A DNA stretch of 15,476 bases. Source: Anaerolineales bacterium. Its GTDB lineage: Bacteria > Chloroflexota > Anaerolineae > 4572-78 > J111. The position numbers and the translations under genes were made by a program. The notes beneath the pieces were generated by a model. It was given only the letters and a program-made list of their open reading frames with translations, was not told the origin of the DNA and did not search any database. Position 1 is the first letter of the stretch. Every line of letters starts with the position of its first letter. The DNA lies in assembly GCA_020634935.1 (NCBI GenBank), contig JACKAT010000082.1, positions 1 to 15,476 of the forward strand. Direction: 5' to 3'. This document shows, piece by piece, positions 1 to 5,933 of this stretch.

Positions 1-205
1 GATTGGTCGATTCTGAGTTTGGAATCGATTGATCGATGTATCGATTGGTCGATTCTGAGTTTGGAATCGATTGATCGACGTATCGATTGGTCGATTCTGA
101 GTTTGGAATCGATTGATCGACGTATCGATTGGTCGATTCTGAGTTTGGAATCGACTGATCGATGTATCGATTGGTCGTGGCTGAGTTTTGAATCGACTGA
201 TCGCG
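1..205. repeat. 42-bp tandem repeat array of imperfect hairpins
   Basis: Four full 42-bp periods begin at 1, 43, 85 and 127, and a degenerate fifth begins at 169 and fades out near 205. The array is cut by the left window edge, so its true length is unknown. Each unit is a 34-nt inverted repeat (22-55, 64-97, 106-139, 148-181) plus an 8-nt linker, TGAGTTTG. The arms are GAATCGATTGATCGA and TCGATTGGTCGATTC around a 4-nt loop (TGTA or CGTA). All 15 arm positions pair if read as + strand RNA, three of them as G-U wobbles. Copies 2 and 3 have identical hairpins. Copies 4 and 5 have substitutions. The period is a multiple of three, so one frame stays open across the copies, but I see no sign that it is translated. 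The function is unknown. Confidence 0.9.
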
Positions 206-412
206 GTCCAGCTCACAACCGCTGGAAATGGCTATCCAGTGAGAGCAGCCGGTACCGGATGGTTAAAGCCATTACGATGAACAAGAGGCTTCTCCGCCTA
301 AAGTCTGACCTGGTCTCCGCCGTTTTTCGGATGAGGGCTGGCCGGAAGCACAGTATACTGATCGCAACACCACATCATCTCGCTCAGTTTGCAGCGAAAT
401 CAAGGATTACGT
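206..412. other. Non-coding leader region upstream of the WG-repeat gene
   Basis: With the repeat array this makes about 410 bases without a convincing gene. It contains a 10-bp palindrome, CCGGTACCGG (249-258), and a TATACT hexamer at 354-359 that could be a -10 element. No good -35 element lies 16-18 bp upstream of it, so a promoter here is only possible. An SD sequence, AAGGA (402-406), sits six bases before the ATG at 413. I see no RNA gene or clear terminator. Confidence 0.5.
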
Positions 413-1564
413 ATGAACTCAAATTGGAAAAGAAAGTTGAAGAAAAACTGGGGTATCTGGGTAATAACGGTACTCATGGCCTGCACGTTGATCGGCCGGG
501 GCGCGCCGTCGTTGATCCGGGGTATCTCTGGGCTGATGCCCAGCTCCGGCCAACCCGCAGCGGCAACCACAACCACCCCCACCACGGCGACGGCCGCCGC
601 AACCGGCAGCACGCCGGAGGCCGCCGCGGACACGCCAACAGAAACGCTAGCGATTGCCGCCCAGTTTGATCACGTGGCGGACTTTCACCAAGATCGAGCC
701 GCGGTCGAGGTCGATGGGCAGTGGGGCTACATTGATAAAACCGGTCAGATGGTCATCGAGCCGCAGTTTGACGAGGCCGGTAACTTTGTCGAGGGGTTAG
801 CCTGGGTGCAGACGGAACAGCAGTACGGCTATATCGATCCGACCGGAGCTTACGTGATTAAGCCGCAGTTTGACCACGCCCAAAACTTCAGCGATGATCT
901 GGCGGCGGTTCAAGTCAACAACAAGTGGGGCTACATCGATAAAACCGGCCAAACGGTCATCGAACCGGCTTACGATTTTGCCGATCCCTTTGCCGAAGGG
1001 TTGGCCCTGATCAAACAAGCTGACAAATGGGGCTATATTGATGAGCAAGGGCAGGCGATCAGCCAGGCCCAATTTGATGGCGGCTGGGATTTTGCCGGCG
1101 GGCTGGCCTGGGTCATCGACAGCGGCCAGCGCGGCTATGTCGACAAAACCGGCCAAATCGTCATCGAGCCGCAGTTTGATCAGACTCGCGATTTTGCCGA
1201 AGGGTTGGCTCCGGTTGAGCAAGCAGGACAATGGGGATTCATCGATCCGACCGGGCAGATGGCTATTAACCCTCAGTTTCAGGCCGCCGCGCCGTTTGCC
1301 GATGGTCTGGCCCCGGTGCAGTCTGACGGCAAGTGGGGTTATATCGATAAAACCGGCCAAATGGTCATCGAGCCGCAGTTTACTCACGCCGAGATGTTTC
1401 ACGAGCGCATCGCCAAAGTGGACCTGACCGGCAAAACCGGCTTTATCAACCAAAAGGGTGAATTTGTCATCGAACCCCAGTTTGACCATGCCGCTTCATT
1501 TTCAGAGGGGCTGGCCGCGGTGGAGGTCGATGGCAAGTGGGGTTTCGTGGCGCACAGTTCATAG
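413..1564 (+). CDS. WG-repeat protein, membrane-anchored or lipoprotein
   Basis: A 383-aa protein of unknown role built from WG (KWG) repeats. Residues 5-30 form a basic stretch followed by a hydrophobic segment. Cys24 in the context VLMAC resembles a lipobox, so the product is probably exported and lipid- or membrane-anchored. Residues 48-78 are a low-complexity Ala/Thr/Pro linker. From residue 84 there are eight complete 34-aa repeats and a ninth partial one. The consensus carries the elements QFD, F-EGLA-V, WGYID and TG--VIEP. Repeat 4 is degenerate at its end (SQA replaces IEP). The ATG at 413 is chosen because AAGGA ends six bases before it; a TTG in frame at 389 has no such site. WG repeats are usually taken as beta-structured interaction modules, with no known catalysis. 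The gene stands alone, 122 bp before scpB. Confidence 0.88.
   Translation: MNSNWKRKLKKNWGIWVITVLMACTLIGRGAPSLIRGISGLMPSSGQPAAATTTTPTTATAAATGSTPEAAADTPTETLAIAAQFDHVADFHQDRAAVEVDGQWGYIDKTGQMVIEPQFDEAGNFVEGLAWVQTEQQYGYIDPTGAYVIKPQFDHAQNFSDDLAAVQVNNKWGYIDKTGQTVIEPAYDFADPFAEGLALIKQADKWGYIDEQGQAISQAQFDGGWDFAGGLAWVIDSGQRGYVDKTGQIVIEPQFDQTRDFAEGLAPVEQAGQWGFIDPTGQMAINPQFQAAAPFADGLAPVQSDGKWGYIDKTGQMVIEPQFTHAEMFHERIAKVDLTGKTGFINQKGEFVIEPQFDHAASFSEGLAAVEVDGKWGFVAHSS
662..1561 (+). repeat. 102-bp coding tandem repeats of the WG protein
   Basis: The WG repeats are visible in the DNA as a 102-bp (34-codon) period, eight full copies and one partial. Some segments are identical between distant copies. For example, the 20 bases at 749-768 recur at 1361-1380, exactly six periods later. 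Most other positions have drifted at the third base, so the array is old but may still be partly homogenised by recombination. Confidence 0.85.
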
Positions 1565-1572
1565 CGTTTATA

Positions 1573-1600
1573 GAGTTTTAGAGTTAGGGAGTTTTGAGTT
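1573..1600 (+). repeat. Short GAGTT-phased direct repeats
   Basis: In the 122-bp gap between the WG gene and scpB, GAGTT occurs four times, at 1573, 1581, 1589 and 1596 (steps of 8, 8 and 7 bases). It resembles the TGAGTTTG linker of the 42-bp array at the left edge. It may be a small degenerate tandem repeat, and its function is unknown. Confidence 0.5.
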
Positions 1601-1686
1601 ATTTAATCAATAGGACCAGATGACCGGCGATTGATCGGTGCGCAAAAATGCCTGTCGCCTGAACAGAAACCCGAAAAGGAGCTTTA

Positions 1687-2475
1687 ATGCTAGTTTTGGA
1701 ATTGGTTGACATCAAACTGGAAGATAATATTGGTACGATCACCCTCAACCACCAGCGTAAGCTCAACTCGATCGGTGACGCCTTAGTCGATGACCTGATT
1801 GCCGCTTTCGACGAAATGGAAAGCGCCGAGGCGCAGGTGGTGGTGCTGCGAGCCAAGCCCGGCGTCAAGGTCTGGTCGGCCGGACACGACATTAGCGAAC
1901 TACCAGATGGGCGGCGCGATCCGCTGGGCTATCACGACTCGCTGGAGAAGTTACTGCGGCGCGTCCAGGATTTCCCCGCGCCGGTCATCGCTATGGTTGA
2001 GGGGACGGTGTGGGGCGGCGCGTGCGATTTGTGCATCTCGTGTGATATCGTCATCTGCGCCGACGACACGACTTTCGCCATTACTCCGGCCAAATTGGGC
2101 TTGCCCTATAATGCTTCGGGGTTGGTCCACTTCATCAACGTAGTCGGCCCGCAAAAAGCCAAGGAGATGTTTTTTACGGCCCGGCCCATTCTGTCGCGCG
2201 AGGCACTCAACTCGCGCATGGTCAACCACGTGGTTAAGCGGGACGAGTTAGAAGCGTTCACCTACCGCATCGCCGGCACCGTCACCGAAAATGCGCCGTT
2301 AGCTGTGCGGGCGCTCAAACGTCAGTTTCGCCATCTGTTGGGCGGTCAGATGCTATCGTCGGAAACCTTTGAAGATATTCAAGGCATGCGCCGGGAAGTG
2401 TATGACAGCCAGGATTACCAGGAAGGGCTTCAGGCTTTCAAGGAAAAACGCAAGCCTAATTTTAAGGGGTATTGA
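1687..2475 (+). CDS. scpB: Methylmalonyl-CoA decarboxylase (crotonase family)
   Basis: A 262-aa cytoplasmic crotonase-fold enzyme. ScpB (YgfG) of E. coli decarboxylates methylmalonyl-CoA to propionyl-CoA. By recall, the match to that enzyme is strong over the whole length. It includes SAGHDI (64-69), the following ELP-G-RDPL-Y segment, MVEG-VWGGA (103-112) and LG-PYN (137-142). The C-terminus carries the IQGMRR-VYDS-DYQEG and EKRKPNF signature. His67 and Tyr141 correspond to E. coli His66 and Tyr140, which line the active site. The oxyanion-hole glycines near 66 and 110-111 are present. The length equals that of the family. The start is supported by AAAAGGAG at 1674-1681, five bases upstream. 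No methylmalonyl-CoA mutase, epimerase or CoA transferase gene lies in the window, so its pathway partners must be elsewhere. A generic enoyl-CoA hydratase is the alternative, but the decarboxylase-specific motifs argue against it. Confidence 0.9.
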   Translation: MLVLELVDIKLEDNIGTITLNHQRKLNSIGDALVDDLIAAFDEMESAEAQVVVLRAKPGVKVWSAGHDISELPDGRRDPLGYHDSLEKLLRRVQDFPAPVIAMVEGTVWGGACDLCISCDIVICADDTTFAITPAKLGLPYNASGLVHFINVVGPQKAKEMFFTARPILSREALNSRMVNHVVKRDELEAFTYRIAGTVTENAPLAVRALKRQFRHLLGGQMLSSETFEDIQGMRREVYDSQDYQEGLQAFKEKRKPNFKGY

Positions 2476-2507
2476 TGGGCGACTAAAGCCGTTATTACAA
2501 ACTTAGT

Positions 2508-3959
2508 TTATGGCGGCAGGCAGATGCGCACCGTGGTTCCCCGCCCCGGTTCGCTGTGCAGTTCAAAGCTGCCGCCCAGTTTTTCGATCCGCTCCCGCAT
2601 CGAGCGCAGCCCCCAATGGCCGGTGAAGGGTTGGTCGGGATCGAAGCCCTGGCCGTCATCGTCGATTTCCAGGGTTAAGCCTTCGCCATTTTGCAGCGAC
2701 AGCGTGATCCGCCCAGCCTTAGCGTGTTTGACCACATTGTGGGTGGCTTCTTGAGCGATACGGTAAAAAGCTTCTTTGCAGGGTAGGGGAACCGACGGCT
2801 CCGGGCCAAAATCAGTCTCGACCTGCAACTTGTGGCGCACACGCAGGGCTTCGGCCTGTTTGCTTAAAGCCCCGACTAAGCCTTCCGACTCCAAAATCTC
2901 CGGACGTAGTTCAAAAATCAAGGCTCGCATTTCGGTCAGTCCGGCTTCGGCCAGATTCATGATGTAGTCTAGTGGTTCGGCCAGTTTGGTCGGGTCGCGA
3001 TCGAGCAGCATGCGGGCGGTGCGTGTGCCTAAAGCGATGCCGTATAACGCCTGTGAGACTGAATCGTGCAGTTCGCGGGCCAGGTGGCGGCGCTCTTCCA
3101 GCGAGGCTAAGGCTTGGGCTTGCTCATACAACCGGGCATTCTCAATGGCGATAGCGGCCTGATTGGCAAACGCCAAAGCCAGGTCAACGTGCCGGGCGGT
3201 ATAGAAGTTAGGCCGGCAGTGGCCCAATTCTAACATGCCGATAGCTCGATCCTTAAGCAGCAGGGGGACGGCCAACCAGGAACCAATCTGGGTCAGGGGG
3301 CAGCCGGCCATCGTTCTCAAGGCCTGGGCCGAAGCGGTGTCGGCTTGCGTATCCGGCACGAGAACGGGCTGCTGCTGCCGGGTAACTTCCACAATCAAGG
3401 GGGCATCCAGTGATAATTGTATGAGCGCGGAGCCGGTCTCTTGCGGGCCAACGTAGAGCAGGACATCAAGGTAGGTTTCATCCACCAAATCAAACAGTCC
3501 GGCGCTGTCATAAGCCACGACCTGGCGCAACTGCTCGACAATCCGCCCCAGCAGCGTTTTGAGATCAAGCGTGGCGGTCAGGTCGCGCGAAACGCGTAGC
3601 AGGGTTTCCAGCTCTTGGGTCCGGCGGGTAACGCGCTTCTCTAATAGCTGGCGGGCTTGAACCAACTCGGTCAACTGCGCCTCGACCGTTTGGGCCAGGC
3701 GGGCCTGCCGTATAGCAATGACATAAGCCAGGGTCGTCCCCAAACTAACCACCAACAAACCGGCAATTTGCAGCACCCAGATCGATTGCTCGACCACCGC
3801 CATCTGACGGTGTTCCTCGGCAATCAGGCTGGCTTCAAACCAGCGGTCAACCAGCCACCACAGCACCAGCAACGCAACCAGCGTCACGACCGCACTGGTC
3901 ACCCCCCGCCGCTGCGGGTTGGTTGAGGGGGTTAAATTGAGATTGTCTTGATCGGCCAC
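2508..3959 (-). CDS. NarL-type sensor histidine kinase with GAF domain
   Basis: A 483-aa inner-membrane histidine kinase that should phosphorylate the response regulator encoded just upstream. In order it has transmembrane helices at about 20-38 and 60-83, a coiled-coil linker, a GAF domain at about 132-278, a HisKA_3 dimerisation region with the phospho-accepting His298 (LARELHDSVSQAL), and a HATPase_c domain. The ATPase domain shows the N-box (EATHNVVKHA), G1 (DDDGQGFDP) and G2 (GLRSMRERI) motifs. The loop between the helices is only about 20 residues, so the signal is more likely sensed by the GAF domain or within the membrane. The GTG at 3959 is preferred because GAGGG precedes it and it lies 25 bp after the regulator's stop. 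An ATG at 4016 would add 19 residues and overlap the regulator by 32 bases, with no SD. It converges on scpB with a 32-bp gap. Confidence 0.9.
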   Translation of the reverse strand: MADQDNLNLTPSTNPQRRGVTSAVVTLVALLVLWWLVDRWFEASLIAEEHRQMAVVEQSIWVLQIAGLLVVSLGTTLAYVIAIRQARLAQTVEAQLTELVQARQLLEKRVTRRTQELETLLRVSRDLTATLDLKTLLGRIVEQLRQVVAYDSAGLFDLVDETYLDVLLYVGPQETGSALIQLSLDAPLIVEVTRQQQPVLVPDTQADTASAQALRTMAGCPLTQIGSWLAVPLLLKDRAIGMLELGHCRPNFYTARHVDLALAFANQAAIAIENARLYEQAQALASLEERRHLARELHDSVSQALYGIALGTRTARMLLDRDPTKLAEPLDYIMNLAEAGLTEMRALIFELRPEILESEGLVGALSKQAEALRVRHKLQVETDFGPEPSVPLPCKEAFYRIAQEATHNVVKHAKAGRITLSLQNGEGLTLEIDDDGQGFDPDQPFTGHWGLRSMRERIEKLGGSFELHSEPGRGTTVRICLPP

Positions 3960-3984
3960 AATCCCTCTTCTCTTTTGACTGGCT

Positions 3985-4614
3985 TTAATAAGAAACCAGC
4001 CCCATCTTGACCGCATGGAGGGCCGCCTGGGTACGGCTGAGCACGCCCAGTTTGTTCAAAACGGCGCTTACATGCGTCTTGACGGTCTTCTCGCCAATAT
4101 TCAATTCACGGGCAATCTCTTTATTGGACAACCCCTTGCCGATTAGCCGCAGCACCTCGGTTTCACGCTCGGTCAGGTTTTCGGGGGTGTCGGGCAGCTT
4201 GACTTCGCGCACCAAGCGGGCCGCGGCCTCCGGCGAAAGTTGAACCTGCCCGGCGGCGGCGGCGTGGATCGCCCGGCATAACTCATCGGCTTTGGTGTCT
4301 TTGAGTAGATAGCCCACCGCCCCGGCTTTAACCGCCCCGACCACCGAGGCGTCTTCCAACACGCTGGTCAGGGCAATAATCTCAACATCGGGCTGATCGC
4401 GGCGCAGTTGCTTGATGGCGGAGATGCCGTCCATTTTAGGCATCAACAAGTCCATCAGGACCACATCAGGTTGCAGGTCGCGGGCCCGGACCAGCGCTTC
4501 CTCGCCGTTCTCAGCCTCCCCCACAATTTCAATGCCTTCATCTAAGGTTAAAAACATCGTCAAGCCTTGCCGAACTACGCTGTGATCGTCCACAATCATC
4601 ACTCGAATGGTCAT
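3985..4614 (-). CDS. NarL/LuxR-family response regulator
   Basis: A 209-aa cytoplasmic DNA-binding response regulator, first gene of a two-gene operon with the GAF histidine kinase. The receiver domain (about 3-120) has the acidic pair Asp9-Asp10, the phospho-acceptor Asp55 in VVLMDLLMP, the switch Thr83 and the conserved Lys105. The C-terminal LuxR-type helix-turn-helix (about 144-205) contains LTERETEVLRLI, the GLSNKEIA turn and the KTHVSAVLNKLGV recognition region. It belongs to the LiaR/DegU/NarL group by layout. AGGAG lies six bases before the ATG. The target genes are unknown. The divergent + strand operon is an obvious candidate, because its promoter shares the intergenic region. Confidence 0.93.
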   Translation of the reverse strand: MTIRVMIVDDHSVVRQGLTMFLTLDEGIEIVGEAENGEEALVRARDLQPDVVLMDLLMPKMDGISAIKQLRRDQPDVEIIALTSVLEDASVVGAVKAGAVGYLLKDTKADELCRAIHAAAAGQVQLSPEAAARLVREVKLPDTPENLTERETEVLRLIGKGLSNKEIARELNIGEKTVKTHVSAVLNKLGVLSRTQAALHAVKMGLVSY

Positions 4615-4707
4615 TTCCTTCTCCTATCCCACCTGGTTATCTCGTCATCTCCGACCAAAGTCTGAGGCTAGCCCACGCCTTTTGCCGGATGTCCGTACAC
4701 CGGTTCA

Positions 4708-4736
4708 ATGGTATGCTTATGAAGCAGTTATCACAA
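4708..4736 (-). promoter_or_regulatory. Candidate sigma70-type promoter for the regulator-kinase operon
   Basis: On the - strand, TTGTGA (4736-4731) and TACCAT (4713-4708) are separated by 17 bp, each matching four of six consensus bases. Transcription would start near 4701, leaving an untranslated leader of about 85 bases before the regulator. It overlaps the + strand candidate promoter at its -35 element. This is inferred from spacing and consensus only. Confidence 0.4.
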
Positions 4737-4756
4737 CTTTCATTTTACCCTATAAG
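4728..4756 (+). promoter_or_regulatory. Candidate sigma70-type promoter for the receiver/ClC/permease operon
   Basis: TTATCA (4728-4733, four of six consensus bases) and TATAAG (4751-4756, five of six) are 17 bp apart. A start near 4763 would give a leader of about 55 bases before the receiver gene at 4818. No other promoter of similar quality was seen before 10448, so it may drive four genes. Its -35 element overlaps that of the divergent candidate, which would allow joint control by one bound regulator. Confidence 0.5.
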
Positions 4757-4817
4757 TTTTCCAGTCGAAAATCGCAGCCGAGGTTGGTCCAGTCAACTTT
4801 AGAAAGGGATGGCGTGA

Positions 4818-5180
4818 ATGATAAAGATTCTTCTCATCGATGACGAACCGAACGTCATTCGGGGCTGGCGGATGCGATTGGCTCTGGAAGATGATCTGGC
4901 GGTCGTCGGTGATGCGCGTGATCCGGAGACCGCGCCGCTGATGGCGCGGGTCACCCAACCTGACGTCATTCTGCTCGATTTGATGCTGACTGGCCGCAAT
5001 GGCGCCGACCTGATCCCGCACCTATTTAAGGCCGCGCCCGGCTGCCGGATCATTGTCGTATCGATCTACGACAACGCCGGGAATCGCTATTTAGCTTTGC
5101 AGGCCGGCGCGGCCGCTTTTGTGGCCAAGCAAGAATCGCCCGAAACACTGCTCACAACGATTCGGGCGGTGATGGCATAG
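4818..5180 (+). CDS. Stand-alone receiver-domain response regulator
   Basis: A 120-aa CheY-like protein that consists only of a receiver domain, with no output domain. The acidic pair Asp8-Asp9, phospho-acceptor Asp54 (VILLDLM), switch Ser82 and Lys104 are all present, so phosphorylation should be possible. The loop after Asp54 reads MLTGRNG, with Thr where most receivers have Pro. The start has AAAGGG nine bases upstream. It is the first gene of a + strand operon and is divergent from a NarL-type kinase/regulator pair, whose kinase could be its phosphodonor. A protein of this type must act through protein contacts, perhaps with the unknown protein encoded 25 bp downstream or with the soluble domains of the transporters. 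That link is inference. Confidence 0.88.
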   Translation: MIKILLIDDEPNVIRGWRMRLALEDDLAVVGDARDPETAPLMARVTQPDVILLDLMLTGRNGADLIPHLFKAAPGCRIIVVSIYDNAGNRYLALQAGAAAFVAKQESPETLLTTIRAVMA

Positions 5181-5205
5181 AGTGTAGAGATTTTAAGGAC
5201 ACCTT

Positions 5206-5907
5206 ATGAACGATGAATTGTTTTTCCAAGAAATGGCGGAAGCGGGCTATCTGCTGCTCGAACCGCTTCATCCGGCCAGCCCTGGCGGGACGCGGCTGCT
5301 GATTGCCTTGCGCCAGACGCCCACCGAGCGCCACTATGATCCCGAACGGATCGATCTGAGCCGAGCTGACGCAGATGGCTGTGCTGGCCGAGTCCGCTTA
5401 ACCTTGGCTGCGCTGACCAGCGGCAATTGGCCCCTATGCCCCGGACCGGTGGTGCTGCGCGATCGCTTTGACAAACGGGTTTACTTCTTTAGCTACGGGG
5501 GCGCTCTGGAAATTTATACCAACGCCGGAATGGCGGTCTGCGTTCTGACCTCGCCGGCGCCGATTGTGGAGATGGCTAACGAACCGGACAACGTCGCCGA
5601 GCAGTTAGCCTCGGAAACCGAAGCGCTGCTGGCCCGGATGCACGCCAATTGGGGTCGTGATGACCAGGGGTACCAACAGCGGCTGGTTGAGATCGACCCG
5701 CTCGAGCTATATGCCGCCACCATTATTCATCTTCTAGAGAGCTACAAGCAAAATTCCGCTTTACGCCACAGTTTTCATCGTTTTTACGGCATGCTGCTCA
5801 ACGAACAAGATTGGCTGCAAGGATTAGAGCGCCCACATATCTCATCAATACCGTTGGATGTGCTGTTGGCGCCGGCCGGTTCAGATCCGGCTTCGTCGAG
5901 TTCATAA
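5206..5907 (+). CDS. Unrecognised 233-aa protein between a receiver gene and a ClC gene
   Basis: I do not recognise a family. The protein appears soluble, with no signal peptide and no convincing membrane helix. A mixed alpha/beta part (about 1-125) contains FDKRVYFFSYGGALEIYT. A helical part follows (about 130-210), rich in Glu, Leu, His and Tyr, including LASETEALLARMHANWG and HSFHRFYGMLLNEQDWL. The tail from about 218 is Pro/Ala/Ser-rich and ends in SSSS. AAGGA lies six bases before the ATG. Spacing is 25 bp from the receiver gene and 26 bp to the ClC gene, so it is very likely co-transcribed with both. A role as a partner or adaptor of the phosphorylated receiver, or as a regulator of the transporters, would fit the context. 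The sequence itself shows no active-site motif I can name. Confidence 0.75.
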   Translation: MNDELFFQEMAEAGYLLLEPLHPASPGGTRLLIALRQTPTERHYDPERIDLSRADADGCAGRVRLTLAALTSGNWPLCPGPVVLRDRFDKRVYFFSYGGALEIYTNAGMAVCVLTSPAPIVEMANEPDNVAEQLASETEALLARMHANWGRDDQGYQQRLVEIDPLELYAATIIHLLESYKQNSALRHSFHRFYGMLLNEQDWLQGLERPHISSIPLDVLLAPAGSDPASSSS

Positions 5908-5920
5908 TTGAATAGACCAA

Positions 5921-5926
5921 AGGAGG
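5921..5926 (+). promoter_or_regulatory. Shine-Dalgarno site that fixes a TTG start
   Basis: A perfect AGGAGG stands seven bases before the TTG at 5934 and decides the start of the ClC gene. The next in-frame ATG falls inside the first transmembrane helix, so a start there would break the protein. Confidence 0.8.
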
Positions 5927-5933
5927 CTATAAA

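Noticed and set aside
1..205. CRISPR array
   Set aside because: The units follow each other with the same 8-base linker and no unique spacers of 25-40 bases, and there are no cas genes.
249..258. CCGGTACCGG as an operator
   Set aside because: A lone 10-bp palindrome with no promoter next to it is expected by chance in GC-rich DNA.
19..669. Open frame of 216 codons through the 42-bp repeats into the WG gene
   Set aside because: It stays open because 42 is a multiple of three, starts at a TTG without an SD, and its second half overlaps the well-supported WG gene in another frame.
797..1489. Antisense open frame of 230 codons
   Set aside because: It mirrors the WG-repeat codons with the same 34-residue period, so it is a shadow of the repeat coding strand.
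2499..2509. AAACT-T-AGTTT as a terminator between scpB and the kinase gene
   Set aside because: The stem is only 5 AT-rich base pairs with a 1-base centre and no T-run, so it cannot form a stable hairpin.
3985..4016. Kinase start at the ATG at 4016
   Set aside because: It has no SD and would overlap the regulator gene by 32 bases. The GTG at 3959 has a GAGGG site and normal spacing.
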